Notes: a model not told the origin generated them from the sequence alone. A stretch of 64,000 nt of DNA from Rugosimonospora acidiphila (GCF_039543385.1 NZ_BAABJQ010000001.1:434001-498000); one strand, 5' to 3'. Shown: positions 46,928-57,400, counted from the first letter of the stretch. Made by a program: numbers and translations.

Positions 46928-48501
46928 AGGTCTATGTGACGGGCCCGCGCACCGACATCCGGGTGCCGTTCCGTGAAGTGACGCTAGCGGGCGACGGCTC
47001 GGCGGTCAGGCTCTACGACACATCCGGACCGGCCCCGGACGGGCCGGCCGTCGGGTTGCCGCCGCTGCGGGCGCCGTGGGTGGCCGAACGGGTCGCCGGC
47101 GGCACGCAGCTGCGCTTCGCCCGTGCGGGCATGGCCACCCCGGAGATGGAGTTCGTGGCGCTGCGTGAGGGCGTGCCGGTCTCCACGGTGGTCGACGAGA
47201 TCGCGGCCGGCCGAGCCGTGCTGCCGGCCAACGCGAACCACCCGGAGTCGGAGCCGATGATCATCGGCAAACGCTTCCTGGTCAAGGTGAACGCGAACAT
47301 CGGTTCCGGGTCGGGAACGTCCAGCGTCGATGAGGAGGTGGAGAAGCTGCGCTGGGCCACACGCTGGGGCGCGGACACCGTGATGGACCTGACCACGGGC
47401 GAGCGCATCCACGAGACCCGCGAGGCGATCGTGCGCAACGCGCCGGTACCGATCGGCACGGTACCGATCTATGAGGCGCTGGAGCGGGTCGACGGCGACC
47501 CGACCCGGCTGTCCTGGGAGCTGTTCCGGGACACCGTCATCGAGCAAGCCGAGCAGGGCGTCGACTACATGACGGTGCACGCCGGCCTGCTGATGCGGCA
47601 CATCCCGCTGGCGGTCGGGCGGATCGCCGGAATCGTCTCGCGTGGCGGCTCCATGATGGCCGCCTGGTGCCTGGCGCACCATCAGGAGAACTTCCTGTAC
47701 ACCCGGTTCGAGGACCTATGCAGGATCCTCGCGCAGTACGACATCACCCTCTCCCTCGGCGCCGGGCTGCGGCCGGGGTCCATCGCCGACGCCAACGACC
47801 CGGCCCAGCTCGCCGAGCTGCGGACCCTCGGCGAGCTGGCCTGGGTGGCGCGGCGCCGCGACGTGCAGGCGATGATCGAGGGCCCCGGCCACGTACCGAT
47901 GCACAAGATCAAGGAGAACGTCGACCTGCAGCAGGAGTGGTGCCGGGAGGCACCCTTCTACACCCTCGGCCCGCTGACCACCGACATCGCGCCGGGCTAC
48001 GACCACATCACCTCGGCCATCGGCGCCGCGATGGGAGCGATGTACGGCACCGCGATGCTCTGCTACATCACGCCCAAGGGCGCCCTCGGGCTGCCGAACC
48101 GCGAGGACGTCAAGGCCGGGGTCATCGCGTACAAGATCGCTGCTCACGCGGCCGACCTGGCCAAGGGTCATCCGGGCGCCCGGGCCTGGGACGACGCCGT
48201 GTCCAAGGCGCGCTTCGAGTTCCGCTGGGAGGACCAGTTCGACCTGGCGATCGACTCGGAGGCCGCGCGCACGTGCCACGACGAGGCGCTGCCCGTCCCG
48301 CAGGCGAAGGTCGCGCACTTCTGCTCGATGTGCGGGCCGCGGTTCTGCTCCCCGAAGATCGGTCAGGAACTGCAGCGGTACGCGGCGGAGCACGGCGTCA
48401 GTATTGACGCCGCGGTCGCCGCCGGCATGAGCGAGAAGTCGGCCGAGTTCGTGGCGTCCGGCGGCGCCGTGTACCTCCCCGTGACGAGCGGGTCAGGCTG
48501 A
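46924..48501 (+). CDS. thiC: Phosphomethylpyrimidine synthase ThiC
   Basis: A 525-residue radical-SAM enzyme converting aminoimidazole ribotide to HMP-phosphate, the thiamine pyrimidine. The 4Fe-4S cluster cysteines are C467, C470 and C475 (CSMCGPRFC). Hallmarks include GSGTSSVDEEVEKLRWATRW, VMDLTTG, MTVHAGL, SRGGSMMAAWCL and EGPGHVPMHKI. A GTG at 46912 is in frame, but the ATG at 46924 has GGAGG five bases before it. It is under the TPP riboswitch upstream. The 3' end overlaps the convergent minus-strand gene by nine bases. No other thi gene is in the window. Confidence 0.97.
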   Translation: MKVYVTGPRTDIRVPFREVTLAGDGSAVRLYDTSGPAPDGPAVGLPPLRAPWVAERVAGGTQLRFARAGMATPEMEFVALREGVPVSTVVDEIAAGRAVLPANANHPESEPMIIGKRFLVKVNANIGSGSGTSSVDEEVEKLRWATRWGADTVMDLTTGERIHETREAIVRNAPVPIGTVPIYEALERVDGDPTRLSWELFRDTVIEQAEQGVDYMTVHAGLLMRHIPLAVGRIAGIVSRGGSMMAAWCLAHHQENFLYTRFEDLCRILAQYDITLSLGAGLRPGSIADANDPAQLAELRTLGELAWVARRRDVQAMIEGPGHVPMHKIKENVDLQQEWCREAPFYTLGPLTTDIAPGYDHITSAIGAAMGAMYGTAMLCYITPKGALGLPNREDVKAGVIAYKIAAHAADLAKGHPGARAWDDAVSKARFEFRWEDQFDLAIDSEAARTCHDEALPVPQAKVAHFCSMCGPRFCSPKIGQELQRYAAEHGVSIDAAVAAGMSEKSAEFVASGGAVYLPVTSGSG

Positions 48502-51498
48502 TGGGCGCCCGGTCTCGTCGTCGCCCTCCCGGGCATGCCGGGCGGCCCGGTTGCCGCCGAGCCGCACGGACGGGGATTTCACACCGAGCCCCTTGACCCA
48601 GTCCATGTACTCGTCGTCGGGCTCGGGCGCCGGAGGCTTGACCTCGGTCGGCTTGCGGCGGGAGCCCCAACGCCCACGCTTGGTGGGTTCCTCGGTACCG
48701 GCGGGGTCGGCTGGGTCGATCGATTCGGTTGGCTCCGCCGGCTCCGTCGGCGCGGACTGGCCGGGCCCGGCGGCGGGCAACCCGGTCGTGGCGGGCCTGG
48801 TCGTGGCTGGTCCGGTCGCGGCACCAGTCGCGGCGGGCTCGGCCGTGGTGGCCTTCTTGGATGCCCTTCTGCCCCTCGCCGGCCGGCCCGCCGTCGCCGT
48901 CGTCTCGTTGGCGGGTTGCTCGGCACCGGGCTTCTCGCTGCCGGTCTTCTCGCTACCAGAATTCTCGGCACCGGGTCGGTCGGTGGCGGCCGGGCTTTCC
49001 GCGGCGGGTCTCCCGGCCTTGGCGGGGCGGGTGGTGGTCTCGCTCGTGGCCCCATCCCAGGAGCTCAGCGCGGCGGCGGGGGCGACCGGTGTCGCGGTCT
49101 CGGTCGCTTGCCGGGGTCCGGTCGCCTCGGCCGGCGGCGCCGGCTGCTCAGGCTCGGCGGCCTTCCTGCGCCTCGCCGCCTTCCTGGGCGGTGCCGCGTC
49201 TTCCTGCCTGGGTGGTGCCGCGTCTTCGGCCGGCGCCGCCCCGCTGCGATCGGACGCGGGCGCGGCCCGCGGCGTGCTCGCGGAGGGCACGCCCGGGGTG
49301 GGCGGCATGCTCGCGAGCTGTGCCGTGGTCGGGGCCTGCGGCGTGGTTGGAGCCGATGGCGTAGTCAGCGCCGACGGTGAAGTCGGGGCCGATGGCGTGG
49401 TCGGAGCCTGTGGTCTGGTCGGGGTTTGTGGTCTGGTCGGGGTTTGTGCCGCGGCCGGGTTCTCCGGTGCGGTCGCGGCGGGCGGCGAGGCCGGGGTCGG
49501 GTCCGCGGCCGGGGGTTCGGCGGGAAGCCGCGTGTCGTCCGCCGGCCGCCTGGACCTCTTCAGGCCCCAGCGCAGGCCGCCACGGCGGCGCTCGGGCGCG
49601 GCTGCCAGCGGCTCACCGGCGGCCGCGGTGCCGTAGTCGTCGGCGCCCTTGGCGGCCGGTGCCTCGGCGGCGACCGCCGCCCCGGTGGTGGGCGCCGCGA
49701 CGGCCTCGCCCGCCGGCGGGGCTTCGGTGGCCTGGCTGTTGCCGGTGGCCTGGCTGTTGCCGGTGGTCGGGCCGTTGCCGGCGAGCGTGCGGGGGTCGGC
49801 GGCCCTGCGACGGTCGGCCGGCGTGCGGGGGTCGTCCGGCGTCACGGCCGAGGTCAGGGGCGCGGCGCTCGGCCGTGAGGTCTCGACGGCCGGTGCCCTC
49901 CGCGCGCGCGGGATGCGTGGGGCAGCACCCTCCTGACCAGCACCGTCCTGACCAGCACCGTGCTTACCGGCGCCGTGCTTATCACCGTGCTGTTTACCAC
50001 CGCCCTGCTTACCACCGCCCTGCTTACCACCGCCATCCGAACCGGCGCCGCTGTCGCGCTCATGGTCGCTCCGGTCGCCGGTGCTTCCGCCAACGGCACC
50101 GCCGACCGGCGGTCGCTCGGCGGGCACCCACCGGCCCCCGGCGGCGTGCTCGGCCGTACCGGCCTCGTCACCGGTCGTGGACCACAGATCCGGGGCGGGT
50201 GACGGGTCGGGTACGGGTGTGGCGGCCGCGGCCGGCGCGGGAGGGCCATCGGGCCGCGTCGCCGGCACGTCCCGCCTGCCCCGACGGAAGGCGCGAGCGG
50301 CCCGCAGCAGGCCCGCGCGGCCGGTCGCCGATGCGAAATCGGGGGTGCCGGTGGGGTCGGTCGCCGACGAGCCCGGGTCGGATTCGGTCCGGACGGTGGA
50401 GGCGCCAGCCGCGGGAGCCTCGGCGGCAGGACCCTTGGCGGCAGGAACCTCGGACGCGGAAGCCTTGGCGGCGGAATTCACCGCACCGAGATCCTCGGCG
50501 GAAGGCTCTGAGCTGTCGGTCGGTGCGCTCGGATTCGGGGTGCCGGAGGTCCCTGTGTCGGAGGTTTCTGTGCCGGAGGTCCCTATGGCGGAGGCTTCTG
50601 TGGCGGAGGTCTCTGTGCCGGAGGCTTCTGTGGCGGAGTTTTCGGCGGGCGGCGACGCGGCATGGGCTCCGGCCGGAGCGAGTATTCCGCTGGTCGGGCG
50701 GCGAACCAGCGCCACCGGTACCGAGACCGCCGCGCTGGCCCCGATCGCGATCAGTGCCGACCAGTACGCCGTCGACTGACCGGCCGGGCCGGCAAGCAGG
50801 TACGCCAGCCCCACCAGTAGCGGACCGGTCGCGCCCGAGGCGGAGACCGTGACGGGCTGACCCCCGGCGAGCCGGGCCACCGTGGCGACCACGAGCGCGA
50901 CGAGCACCGGTGCGCCGATCAGTACCGCGGGTGTCCAGGCCCCGCCCGCCGGCAGTTGGGCCAGCCGGGCGGTGGCCCACGTCGACCCGTGTCCGAGGGT
51001 CCACACCGCCGAGATCATTGAGGCCAGCCAGACCCACGCCATGCAGCTGGTCACGTTGCCGCGTACCGCCGGAAAGGTGAGCACGGCGAGCGCGGCGAAC
51101 AGCCCGATCAGCAGTCCGGCCCCGGCGGTCAGCCCGATAGTCAGCCGCGGATCCCCGGTCTCGGTGAGCGTGACGCCACCGGCCTGGCGCGCGGTGAGGG
51201 GCACGACGATGGCCGCACCGATCGCGCCGGCCACCACCGTCGCCACCCGCCGGACAACGTCCTGGCGCTGGCGTTGCCGGACCGCTCGCCAGTCACCCGC
51301 GAGGGCCGCGACGACGACCGCGCTCGACGCTATGAATGCGATCCAGGTCAGCTGGGTGTGCCAGGGCGCCGGGCCGATCGCGCGCTGATCCCAGCGCAGG
51401 ATGCCCAATCCGTCGCCGATGCCCAACTGCCCGGCGCCGGCGAGGACACCGGCGCCGAACGCGACTGCCAGTGGCCCCGTCCAGGTCCGTACGGCCAT
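48493..51498 (-). CDS. Large membrane protein with a 700-residue low-complexity tail
   Basis: 1001 residues from the ATG at 51498. Residues 1-~275 contain about eight hydrophobic helices (for example LAVAFGAGVLAGAGQLG and LTAGAGLLIGLFAALAVLTF), and the conserved start WTGPLAVAFGAG may mark an actinobacterial family. The remaining ~725 are Ala/Pro/Ser/Thr-rich with several repeat types: GTETSATEAS-like, GGGKQGGGKQGGGKQ, and PTTPSAPTSPSA-like. A short conserved-looking end (DDEYMDWVKGLGVKSPSVRLG) closes the protein. TACGCT ends seven bases before the ATG, so the mRNA may be leaderless. The long upstream extension of this frame over the ABC ATPase gene is a shadow. The function is unknown. Confidence 0.65.
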   Translation of the reverse strand: MAVRTWTGPLAVAFGAGVLAGAGQLGIGDGLGILRWDQRAIGPAPWHTQLTWIAFIASSAVVVAALAGDWRAVRQRQRQDVVRRVATVVAGAIGAAIVVPLTARQAGGVTLTETGDPRLTIGLTAGAGLLIGLFAALAVLTFPAVRGNVTSCMAWVWLASMISAVWTLGHGSTWATARLAQLPAGGAWTPAVLIGAPVLVALVVATVARLAGGQPVTVSASGATGPLLVGLAYLLAGPAGQSTAYWSALIAIGASAAVSVPVALVRRPTSGILAPAGAHAASPPAENSATEASGTETSATEASAIGTSGTETSDTGTSGTPNPSAPTDSSEPSAEDLGAVNSAAKASASEVPAAKGPAAEAPAAGASTVRTESDPGSSATDPTGTPDFASATGRAGLLRAARAFRRGRRDVPATRPDGPPAPAAAATPVPDPSPAPDLWSTTGDEAGTAEHAAGGRWVPAERPPVGGAVGGSTGDRSDHERDSGAGSDGGGKQGGGKQGGGKQHGDKHGAGKHGAGQDGAGQEGAAPRIPRARRAPAVETSRPSAAPLTSAVTPDDPRTPADRRRAADPRTLAGNGPTTGNSQATGNSQATEAPPAGEAVAAPTTGAAVAAEAPAAKGADDYGTAAAGEPLAAAPERRRGGLRWGLKRSRRPADDTRLPAEPPAADPTPASPPAATAPENPAAAQTPTRPQTPTRPQAPTTPSAPTSPSALTTPSAPTTPQAPTTAQLASMPPTPGVPSASTPRAAPASDRSGAAPAEDAAPPRQEDAAPPRKAARRRKAAEPEQPAPPAEATGPRQATETATPVAPAAALSSWDGATSETTTRPAKAGRPAAESPAATDRPGAENSGSEKTGSEKPGAEQPANETTATAGRPARGRRASKKATTAEPAATGAATGPATTRPATTGLPAAGPGQSAPTEPAEPTESIDPADPAGTEEPTKRGRWGSRRKPTEVKPPAPEPDDEYMDWVKGLGVKSPSVRLGGNRAARHAREGDDETGRPSA
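49925..50040 (-). repeat. 15-bp coding repeats in the tail of the large membrane protein
   Basis: Tandem units read as GGGKQ (three copies) and then HGDK/HGAGK/GAGQ variants on the minus strand. Neighbouring stretches (50540-50640) hold further 12-18 bp coding repeats of the Thr/Ser/Glu type. Confidence 0.65.
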
Positions 51499-51596
51499 GC
51501 CGGCCAGCGTACGAAATGGGCGGCGACCGACGCGACCCGCCACCGGCGTATCTCGATCCGCCAGCCGGTGCCGAGTCGTCGGCGCGGTCGTGGGGT

Positions 51597-52358
51597 TTAC
51601 GCCGCCGCGGGCTCGAGCAGCAGCTCGTGCAGCTCGGCGCTGGACCGGGCGACCTCCTCGACGTGCGCGCCCATGCCGAGCGAGCGCGGCCGAGGGATGT
51701 CCACGTCGACGATCTTCCGGACCTGACCGGGGCGCGAGCTGAGCACCAGCACCCGGTCGGCGAGCAGGACCGCCTCGTCGATGGAGTGGGTGACGAACAC
51801 GATGGTCGTACCCATCTCCATGTGGACCCGCTGCAGCTCGACCGAGAGCTCCTCGCGGGTCAGCGCGTCCAGCGCGGAGAACGGCTCGTCCATGAGCAGC
51901 ACCCGGGGGCTTTGAATCAGTGCGCGGCACAACGCGACGCGCTGCTGCATGCCGCCGGACAGTTCGTGTGGCAGCCGCTTCTCGAACCCGGTGAGCCCCA
52001 CGAGCTTCAACAGCCGTTCGGCGTTCTCGCGGTGCTCGGAGCGGTCCCAGCCGAACATCTCGGCCGGAAGCATGACGTTGCGCAGCACGCTGCGCCACGG
52101 CAGCAACGCGGGGCGCTGGAACATCAGGGCGACGTCGCGCCGAGGTCCGGCAACCGGGCTGCCGTCGACCGTCACCTCACCGGAAGTGGGCTTTACCAGG
52201 CCGGCGATCAGGCGCAGCAGGGTCGACTTCCCGCATCCGGATCGGCCTACGACCGCCAGGAATTCGCCTTCGCCCACGCTCACGTCGACGTGGCGTAGGG
52301 CTTCGACCGAACCGGACCGGCCGACGAATGTTTGTGATACGTCGGTCAAGTTGATCAT
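51597..52358 (-). CDS. ABC transporter ATPase, nitrate/sulfonate/taurine type (SsuB/TauB-like)
   Basis: A 253-residue ATPase: Walker A GRSGCGKST (~38-46), Q-loop MFQRPALLPWRSVLRNV, signature LSGGMQQRVALCRAL, Walker B VLLMDEPFSALD and H-loop FVTHSIDEA. The Q-loop LLPW and the Ala-rich C-terminus match importers of the SsuB/TauB/ThiZ group. No permease or NMT1-type binding protein is adjacent, so the substrate is open; thiamine precursors are possible given thiC nearby, but only by proximity. GGAG lies ~8 bases before the ATG. Its start overlaps the stop of a 33-codon ORF (ATGA). Confidence 0.88.
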   Translation of the reverse strand: MINLTDVSQTFVGRSGSVEALRHVDVSVGEGEFLAVVGRSGCGKSTLLRLIAGLVKPTSGEVTVDGSPVAGPRRDVALMFQRPALLPWRSVLRNVMLPAEMFGWDRSEHRENAERLLKLVGLTGFEKRLPHELSGGMQQRVALCRALIQSPRVLLMDEPFSALDALTREELSVELQRVHMEMGTTIVFVTHSIDEAVLLADRVLVLSSRPGQVRKIVDVDIPRPRSLGMGAHVEEVARSSAELHELLLEPAAA

Positions 52359-52456
52359 GATGTCAGCTCCATGGGATGCGAGGGCTGGTGCATCCGGCGG
52401 TCAGGGTATCCGATCGTCAACCCGACACACCACCCGCACACATCCTCATCGGGCAT
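52355..52456 (-). CDS. Small ORF with a CGWC motif coupled to the ABC ATPase
   Basis: 33 codons starting MPDEDVCGWCVGL and ending HPMELTS, too short for most gene calls. AAAGG lies four to five bases before the ATG, and its TGA overlaps the ATPase ATG in ATGA geometry, the same coupling seen in real gene pairs here. The CGWC pair could bind metal or be redox-active. Codon use is less GC-biased than in long genes. It could be a coupling leader ORF, a small protein, or chance. Confidence 0.4.
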   Translation of the reverse strand: MPDEDVCGWCVGLTIGYPDRRMHQPSHPMELTS

Positions 52457-52617
52457 GCCGCCTTTGGCCAGTGATTGGACGCGTTTACGCAGGTATCGCG
52501 CCGCGCTCGGTCGGGGGCCGTGAACGCTCGCGGATGCGTGCGACGGATGAGGGCGCGGGGAGGCAAGCCTCACCCACGCCCTCGCCGGTAACCGCTCGGC
52601 CGCGGTTGGGCCAATGT

Positions 52618-53826
52618 TCAGCTGGCGGTCAGGTGCCAACGGCCGTCGTCGGTGACGGTCACGTTTGCCAGCGCCTGCGGGCTCAGCCCGGAGTGCGAGT
52701 CGGGGGTGAAGCGCAGCGGGCCGGCGAAGCCTTCCATCTGCGTGTTCTCGAAGGCGTCCCGGAGTTGGTCGCGCTGGGTGCTGTGGGCCGTACCGATGGC
52801 GTTCGCGACCAGTTGGATCGCGTCGGCGGCGTACAGGGAGTAGGCCGAGAACGCACCGTACTTCGAGGTGTACGCGTCGAACCACTCCTTGGCCGCGGTC
52901 TCGGCGGGAGAGGTGGCGATGACGTCGTCGATGACCATGTCCTGCGGCGCGACCATGGACACGCCGGACATCTGGTTACGGGTCTGGTCCGAGTTGAAGA
53001 ACAGGTCACCCGCGCCGATCGCGTCGAAGTACATCGCCCCCGAGAACCTCTCCTCGCGCGCCACCGCGACCGCCGCCGTGGCCTGGTCCGGCAGCAGCGC
53101 GATGACCAGGGCGTCGGGGGACTCGTCGACCGCCTCCTGCACCGCCTGGCGCAGCCGGCTGTCGCTGGCCCCGGCCGCGACCTGCTCCTTGGCGGTCTCG
53201 GTGGCGTTGCTCTTGGTCGCCTGCGACTCGAGGTCTGACGCCAGGGTGTTGCCGTAGGCGTCGTCGGTGGTGAGCACCGCGTAGTCGTGGGCCGGGGTGC
53301 TCGGGTCGCTCTGCAGCTGGCCGGCGAGCATGACGGCGTCGTCCTCGGCGTTGGGGTTGATCTTGAACAGGTACCCGCCGCTGCCCGCGCCGGCAGCCGC
53401 CGCGGCGGTGAGGCTCGTCAGGTCGGCCGCCGCGAGGGAGATGGTGGGCACCTTCTTGTCCTGCAGGGTCTGTGCCACCGCCGCCAGGCACGCGCTGCAC
53501 GAGCCCGTGACGACCGCCGCGAGGTTCGGGTCGGCGGTCAGCGAGGCGATGTCGGTCACCGCGGTCTGCGGCTGGGTGTGGTTGTCCTTGATGACGAGCT
53601 GCAGTGGGTGTCCGTCGGCCCCGCCGTTGGCGTTGATCTGGCTGACCTCCAGCTCCAACGCGTCTTGATAGACCTTGCCGACGGCCGCGTTGGCGCCGCT
53701 GAGCTCCAGGTCGGCGCCGATGATGACCGGGCTGTCGTCGGCTTGGCTGCCAATCACACCGCAGGCGGTCAGGCCGAGCGACAGCATCGCGGCCGTCGCC
53801 AGTACGGAGACGCGGTTGCTCTTCAA
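52618..53826 (-). CDS. LivJ-type periplasmic-binding lipoprotein (branched-chain amino acid/amide ABC receptor family)
   Basis: 402 residues. TTG at 53826, nine bases after GGAGG, starts a lipoprotein signal: KSNRVSVLATAAMLSLGL then lipobox LTAC, so the mature protein is membrane-anchored outside the cell. The type I binding-protein fold is visible in VIIGADLELSGANAAVGKVY, QDALELEVSQINANGG and AVVTGSCSACLAAVAQTL. LivJ-type receptors bind amino acids, amides or urea. No LivHMGF genes are adjacent, so its transporter is elsewhere or it serves another sensor. It is divergent from the conservon across a ~630-nt gap. Confidence 0.85.
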   Translation of the reverse strand: MKSNRVSVLATAAMLSLGLTACGVIGSQADDSPVIIGADLELSGANAAVGKVYQDALELEVSQINANGGADGHPLQLVIKDNHTQPQTAVTDIASLTADPNLAAVVTGSCSACLAAVAQTLQDKKVPTISLAAADLTSLTAAAAAGAGSGGYLFKINPNAEDDAVMLAGQLQSDPSTPAHDYAVLTTDDAYGNTLASDLESQATKSNATETAKEQVAAGASDSRLRQAVQEAVDESPDALVIALLPDQATAAVAVAREERFSGAMYFDAIGAGDLFFNSDQTRNQMSGVSMVAPQDMVIDDVIATSPAETAAKEWFDAYTSKYGAFSAYSLYAADAIQLVANAIGTAHSTQRDQLRDAFENTQMEGFAGPLRFTPDSHSGLSPQALANVTVTDDGRWHLTAS

Positions 53827-54455
53827 CTCGTCGATCCTCCCGTTACCTAGCCGCGAGAACGATTGCCTGGTACGCGGCGAGCGGCCCCTCCGGGCGGCTC
53901 CAGTCTGCGGCTTCAGTCTATTGTGGACGCTTGTCGGCCGTGTACCCGGCGTGCCGACTCCCCGGTTGAATGGCGATCCAACCTTGCCGGTCCGGATACC
54001 CCGGGTCAAGCCGTTGATCGTGCCACTCGGCGGCCATCGTAGGCGATCACCTAACGCATTCGACCGTGCACGGAAAGACATAGGGTGCTGGCGATATATT
54101 CGCGCGTCCAGCCCCAGCCGAAAGGCCGCCTAAAGCGGGATCCGCGCTGGTCATCGCTGTAGGGCGGGGCTCGGTGTAGAAGCGAAGTCGGAACGTCAGG
54201 TATTGTGCGCCGGATTCATACCGCGCTGAGCCTTCCGCCGGGAGTAGCTGACGTGATGAAATCGCGGCCGAGCCGCCAGTCCCAGCCGACGCTCGGCGGG
54301 GGTCGGTTACCCAAACGGCGTGCGGTTCGAGAGCTTTAGCGGAGGCGGCAGCGTGGGCGCGAGTGGCGCGTATGAGGTCGCAAAGCGAGGGGTGTGCCGG
54401 TGAGCACAGCACGTGGACACGGACGGCACGACGGTCGCGAGCGAAGGGCATTGAC
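53827..54455. other. Intergenic region between the binding lipoprotein and the conservon
   Basis: No convincing gene is seen. The open frame upstream of the lipoprotein signal and that upstream of the kinase start both read into this stretch without family resemblance. A TATATT box at 54095-54100 and an imperfect TAGGCGATCACCTA palindrome near 54040 could be regulatory. Assignment is weak. Confidence 0.35.
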
Positions 54456-57400
54456 GTGAGCACCCGGACGAGCAATTCCAGGCCGGCGCGCACCCAGGCG
54501 CCCGGCGTCCGGCCGAGGCGGCGGCGTGGTCTGCGGGACGTCCGGATCCGCTCCAAACTGGCGCTCATTCTGGTGGTCCCGGTCATCGCCATCGTCGGTC
54601 TGGCGGTGGCTAGGCTGGTCGACAGTGGACAGCAGGCCATCTCGGCCGAGCTGGTCTCCTCGCTGACCAACCTGTCCAACGACGTCGCGGAGACCACGCA
54701 GCAACTAGAAAATGAGCGGATGCTCGGCGCGGAATTCGCCGGCCCGGATACCGGCCCGGGAAGCAGTGACTACCCGAAGCTGTACGCGGCCCAGTTGACG
54801 GCCACCGACGCCGCCATCGCCGACTACCGGGCGCGTCGCGGCAAGCTCTCCGGAGCGCCAGCCTCGATCAATGACCAGCTGAACAAGATTGACGCCCAGT
54901 TGGCGACGCTGCCCGCGCTGCGCCAGCAGGTCAAGCAGCGGCAGAACGTCACGCCGGGCCTGGTGGTGCTGCGCTACGGCGACATCATCAATGACCTGGT
55001 CGCGTATCACGGCCTGCTCAGCCAGGTCAGCACCAACCCGGACCTGACCGATGGCCTGCGCGCGATGGCCGCGTTCGCCCAGGCGAAGGACGACGCCTCA
55101 CAGGAAGAGGCGATCGGCTACGCGACGCTGGTTCCGCAGCAGGTGGTGCGCGACGAGCAGTACAACTCCGTCGTCGCGACGCTGACCGGGCAGCAGTCCG
55201 AACTGGCCGCCTTCGAGCTGTCCGCGACACCGGAGCAGGAGGCGCTGGTCAGCAGCGCGATCACCGGTGACGCTGTCGCGCTGGCCGACCAGGCCGCCGG
55301 CGAGCTGACCGCGGCGCTGGGTTCGAGGCCGACCACCGAGGAGGCGCTGAACTTCGCCGAGGCGGTGGGCGCCAAGGTCGACCTGATGCGCTGGGCTGAG
55401 ACCCAGATGGACGCCGACCTGATCGGCAACGCCAACACCGAGCGAACCTCGGTGATCCGGGACGTGGTCATCGAGTCGGTGCTGGTGCTCATCACGCTGG
55501 CCGTGGCCATCCTGATCGCCTTCCTGCTCGCCAGCTCCATGGCCCGCGCGCTGTCGCGGCTGCGGGAGGGCGCGCTGGGCGTGGCCGACCGGGACCTGCC
55601 CGAGGCGGTGGCCCGGCTGCGCGACGTGCGCGACATCGGTGAGAACAGCCCGGACGAGATCGCCCGGCAGGTGCGTGACCCGATCCAGATCGACAGCCGG
55701 GACGAGATCGGCCAGGTGGCGCAGGCGTTCAACGTCGTACACCGCGAGGCGGTCCGGGTCGCGGCCGAACAGGCCGCACTGCGTACCAGCGTTTCGGCGA
55801 TGTTCCTCAACCTGGCCCGGCGCTCGCAGGCGCTGGTCGACCGCATGATCGGTGAACTGGACGCCATCGAGCGCGGCGAGGAGGACCCCAAGCGCCTCGC
55901 CCAGCTGTTCCAGCTCGACCACCTGGCCACCCGGATGCGCCGTAACGACGAGAACCTGCTGGTGCTCGCCGGCGCCGACTCCTCGGCCCCGCGTCGGGAG
56001 GACGCACTGCTGGCCGACGTGGTCCGGGCCGCCCAGTCCGAGGTGGAGCTCTACAACCGCATCGAGTTCGGCACCATCGACCCGGACGTGTCGATCGCCG
56101 CCCGTGCCGTCAACGACGTGGCGCGGCTGCTCGCCGAGCTGTTCGACAACGCGACCAGGTTCTCGCCGCCCACCTCCAGTGTGGTGGTGGACGCGCGGCG
56201 GATCGGCGACTACGTGCTGGTCCAGGTGGAGGACCGCGGCCTCGGCATGTCGCCGGAGCAGATGGGCTCGTTGAACGCGCGGCTCGCCGAACCGCCGTCG
56301 GTCGACGTCGCGGCGTTCCGGATGATGGGTCTCGCGGTGGTCGGCCGCTTGGCCGACCGGTACGAGATCAAGGTTGAACTGCGCCCCAACCCGGAGGGCG
56401 GCATCATCACCGGCGTCACCCTCCCCAGCGCCATCCTGATCCTGCCTCGCCTGCGGGGTCGCGAGCCCGTAGTCACCAGGCCGCGTTCGCCCTTGGCGGT
56501 TGAGCGGGGCCCGGGCGCGCCGACGACGAACCCGTCCGGTGGCTGGCCCATGCCACAACTGCCCGGCCTGGCCGGATCCGGCGCACCGGCGCTGACCGGC
56601 GGCGGAGTCGGCACCGCCACCCTGAGCGGCTGGGCCGAACTGTCCGAGGCGCGGCAGGATTGGACGCCGGTCAACCAGCCGGCCGCCCCGCCGGTCACCG
56701 CTCCGCCGGTCACCGCCCCGACGGTCGCGACCCCGGCGGTCGTCTCACCGTCGGTGCCGACGACCGTCAACGGCAACGCGCCGACCACCGACACGTTCGA
56801 GGCCACCGCCGGTACGCAGCCGAAGCCGCCCGCCGACGAGACCGCCGAGCTGCCGATCTTCCGGGCCATGGAGGCGGTCTGGTTCCGCAGCCACGGGCAC
56901 TCCGCGACCGGGAACTGGCCGGCGGTCGGACCACAGGGCGAGCCCGTCCAGAACGGCGGGGCCGCGCTGGCCAACAGCGGTGGGTACGCCGGGGTCCAGC
57001 AGCCCATGTCGCCGCCGATGTCGCCGCCGCCGATGTCGGTTCCGTCCATGTCGCCCCCGCCGCCCATGTCGCCCCCTGCGCCGTCGGTGTCGACGCCTCC
57101 GCCGCCCATGACGCCGAGTGCGCCCGTGGTGCCGCCGGCCTACGTGCCGCCGGAGCCTCCACCGGAGCAGTCGCAGTCGCCGCAGTCGCCGAGCGGGCGG
57201 CAGTACCAGCCGCCGGCGGAGGAGAGCTGGCGCACCGCGGCCGACGACGGCTGGCGTGCGGCGGCCGCGGCGGCCGAGCCCGCCGCGGGCGGAACGACCC
57301 GTTCGGGCCTGCCCAAGCGGACCCCGGCGGCTCAGCTCGTGCCGGGTGGCGTCGACCCGCGTGCCAACGCGGCGAAGACCCGGCGTACTCCGGATGAGGT

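Noticed and set aside
48535..50852. Plus-strand frames over the large membrane protein tail
   Set aside because: Repetitive GC-rich coding sequence produces open frames on the other strand. None shows a family or ribosome-binding site. The minus-strand frame is preferred because it continues from a clear membrane domain, but certainty is moderate.
51499..52098. N-terminal 200 codons extending the large membrane protein
   Set aside because: This stretch is the shadow of the ABC ATPase gene in another frame. A plausible start with a -10 box lies at 51498.
51597..52358. Naming the SsuB/TauB-type ATPase as the HMP transporter ThiZ because of nearby thiC
   Set aside because: No riboswitch precedes it, no ThiX/ThiY-like genes are present, and it is on the opposite strand from thiC.
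52355..52885. A 176-codon minus-strand frame ending at the ABC ATPase start
   Set aside because: Most of it is a shadow of the LivJ-type gene. Only the last 33 codons have their own ribosome-binding site and are reported separately.
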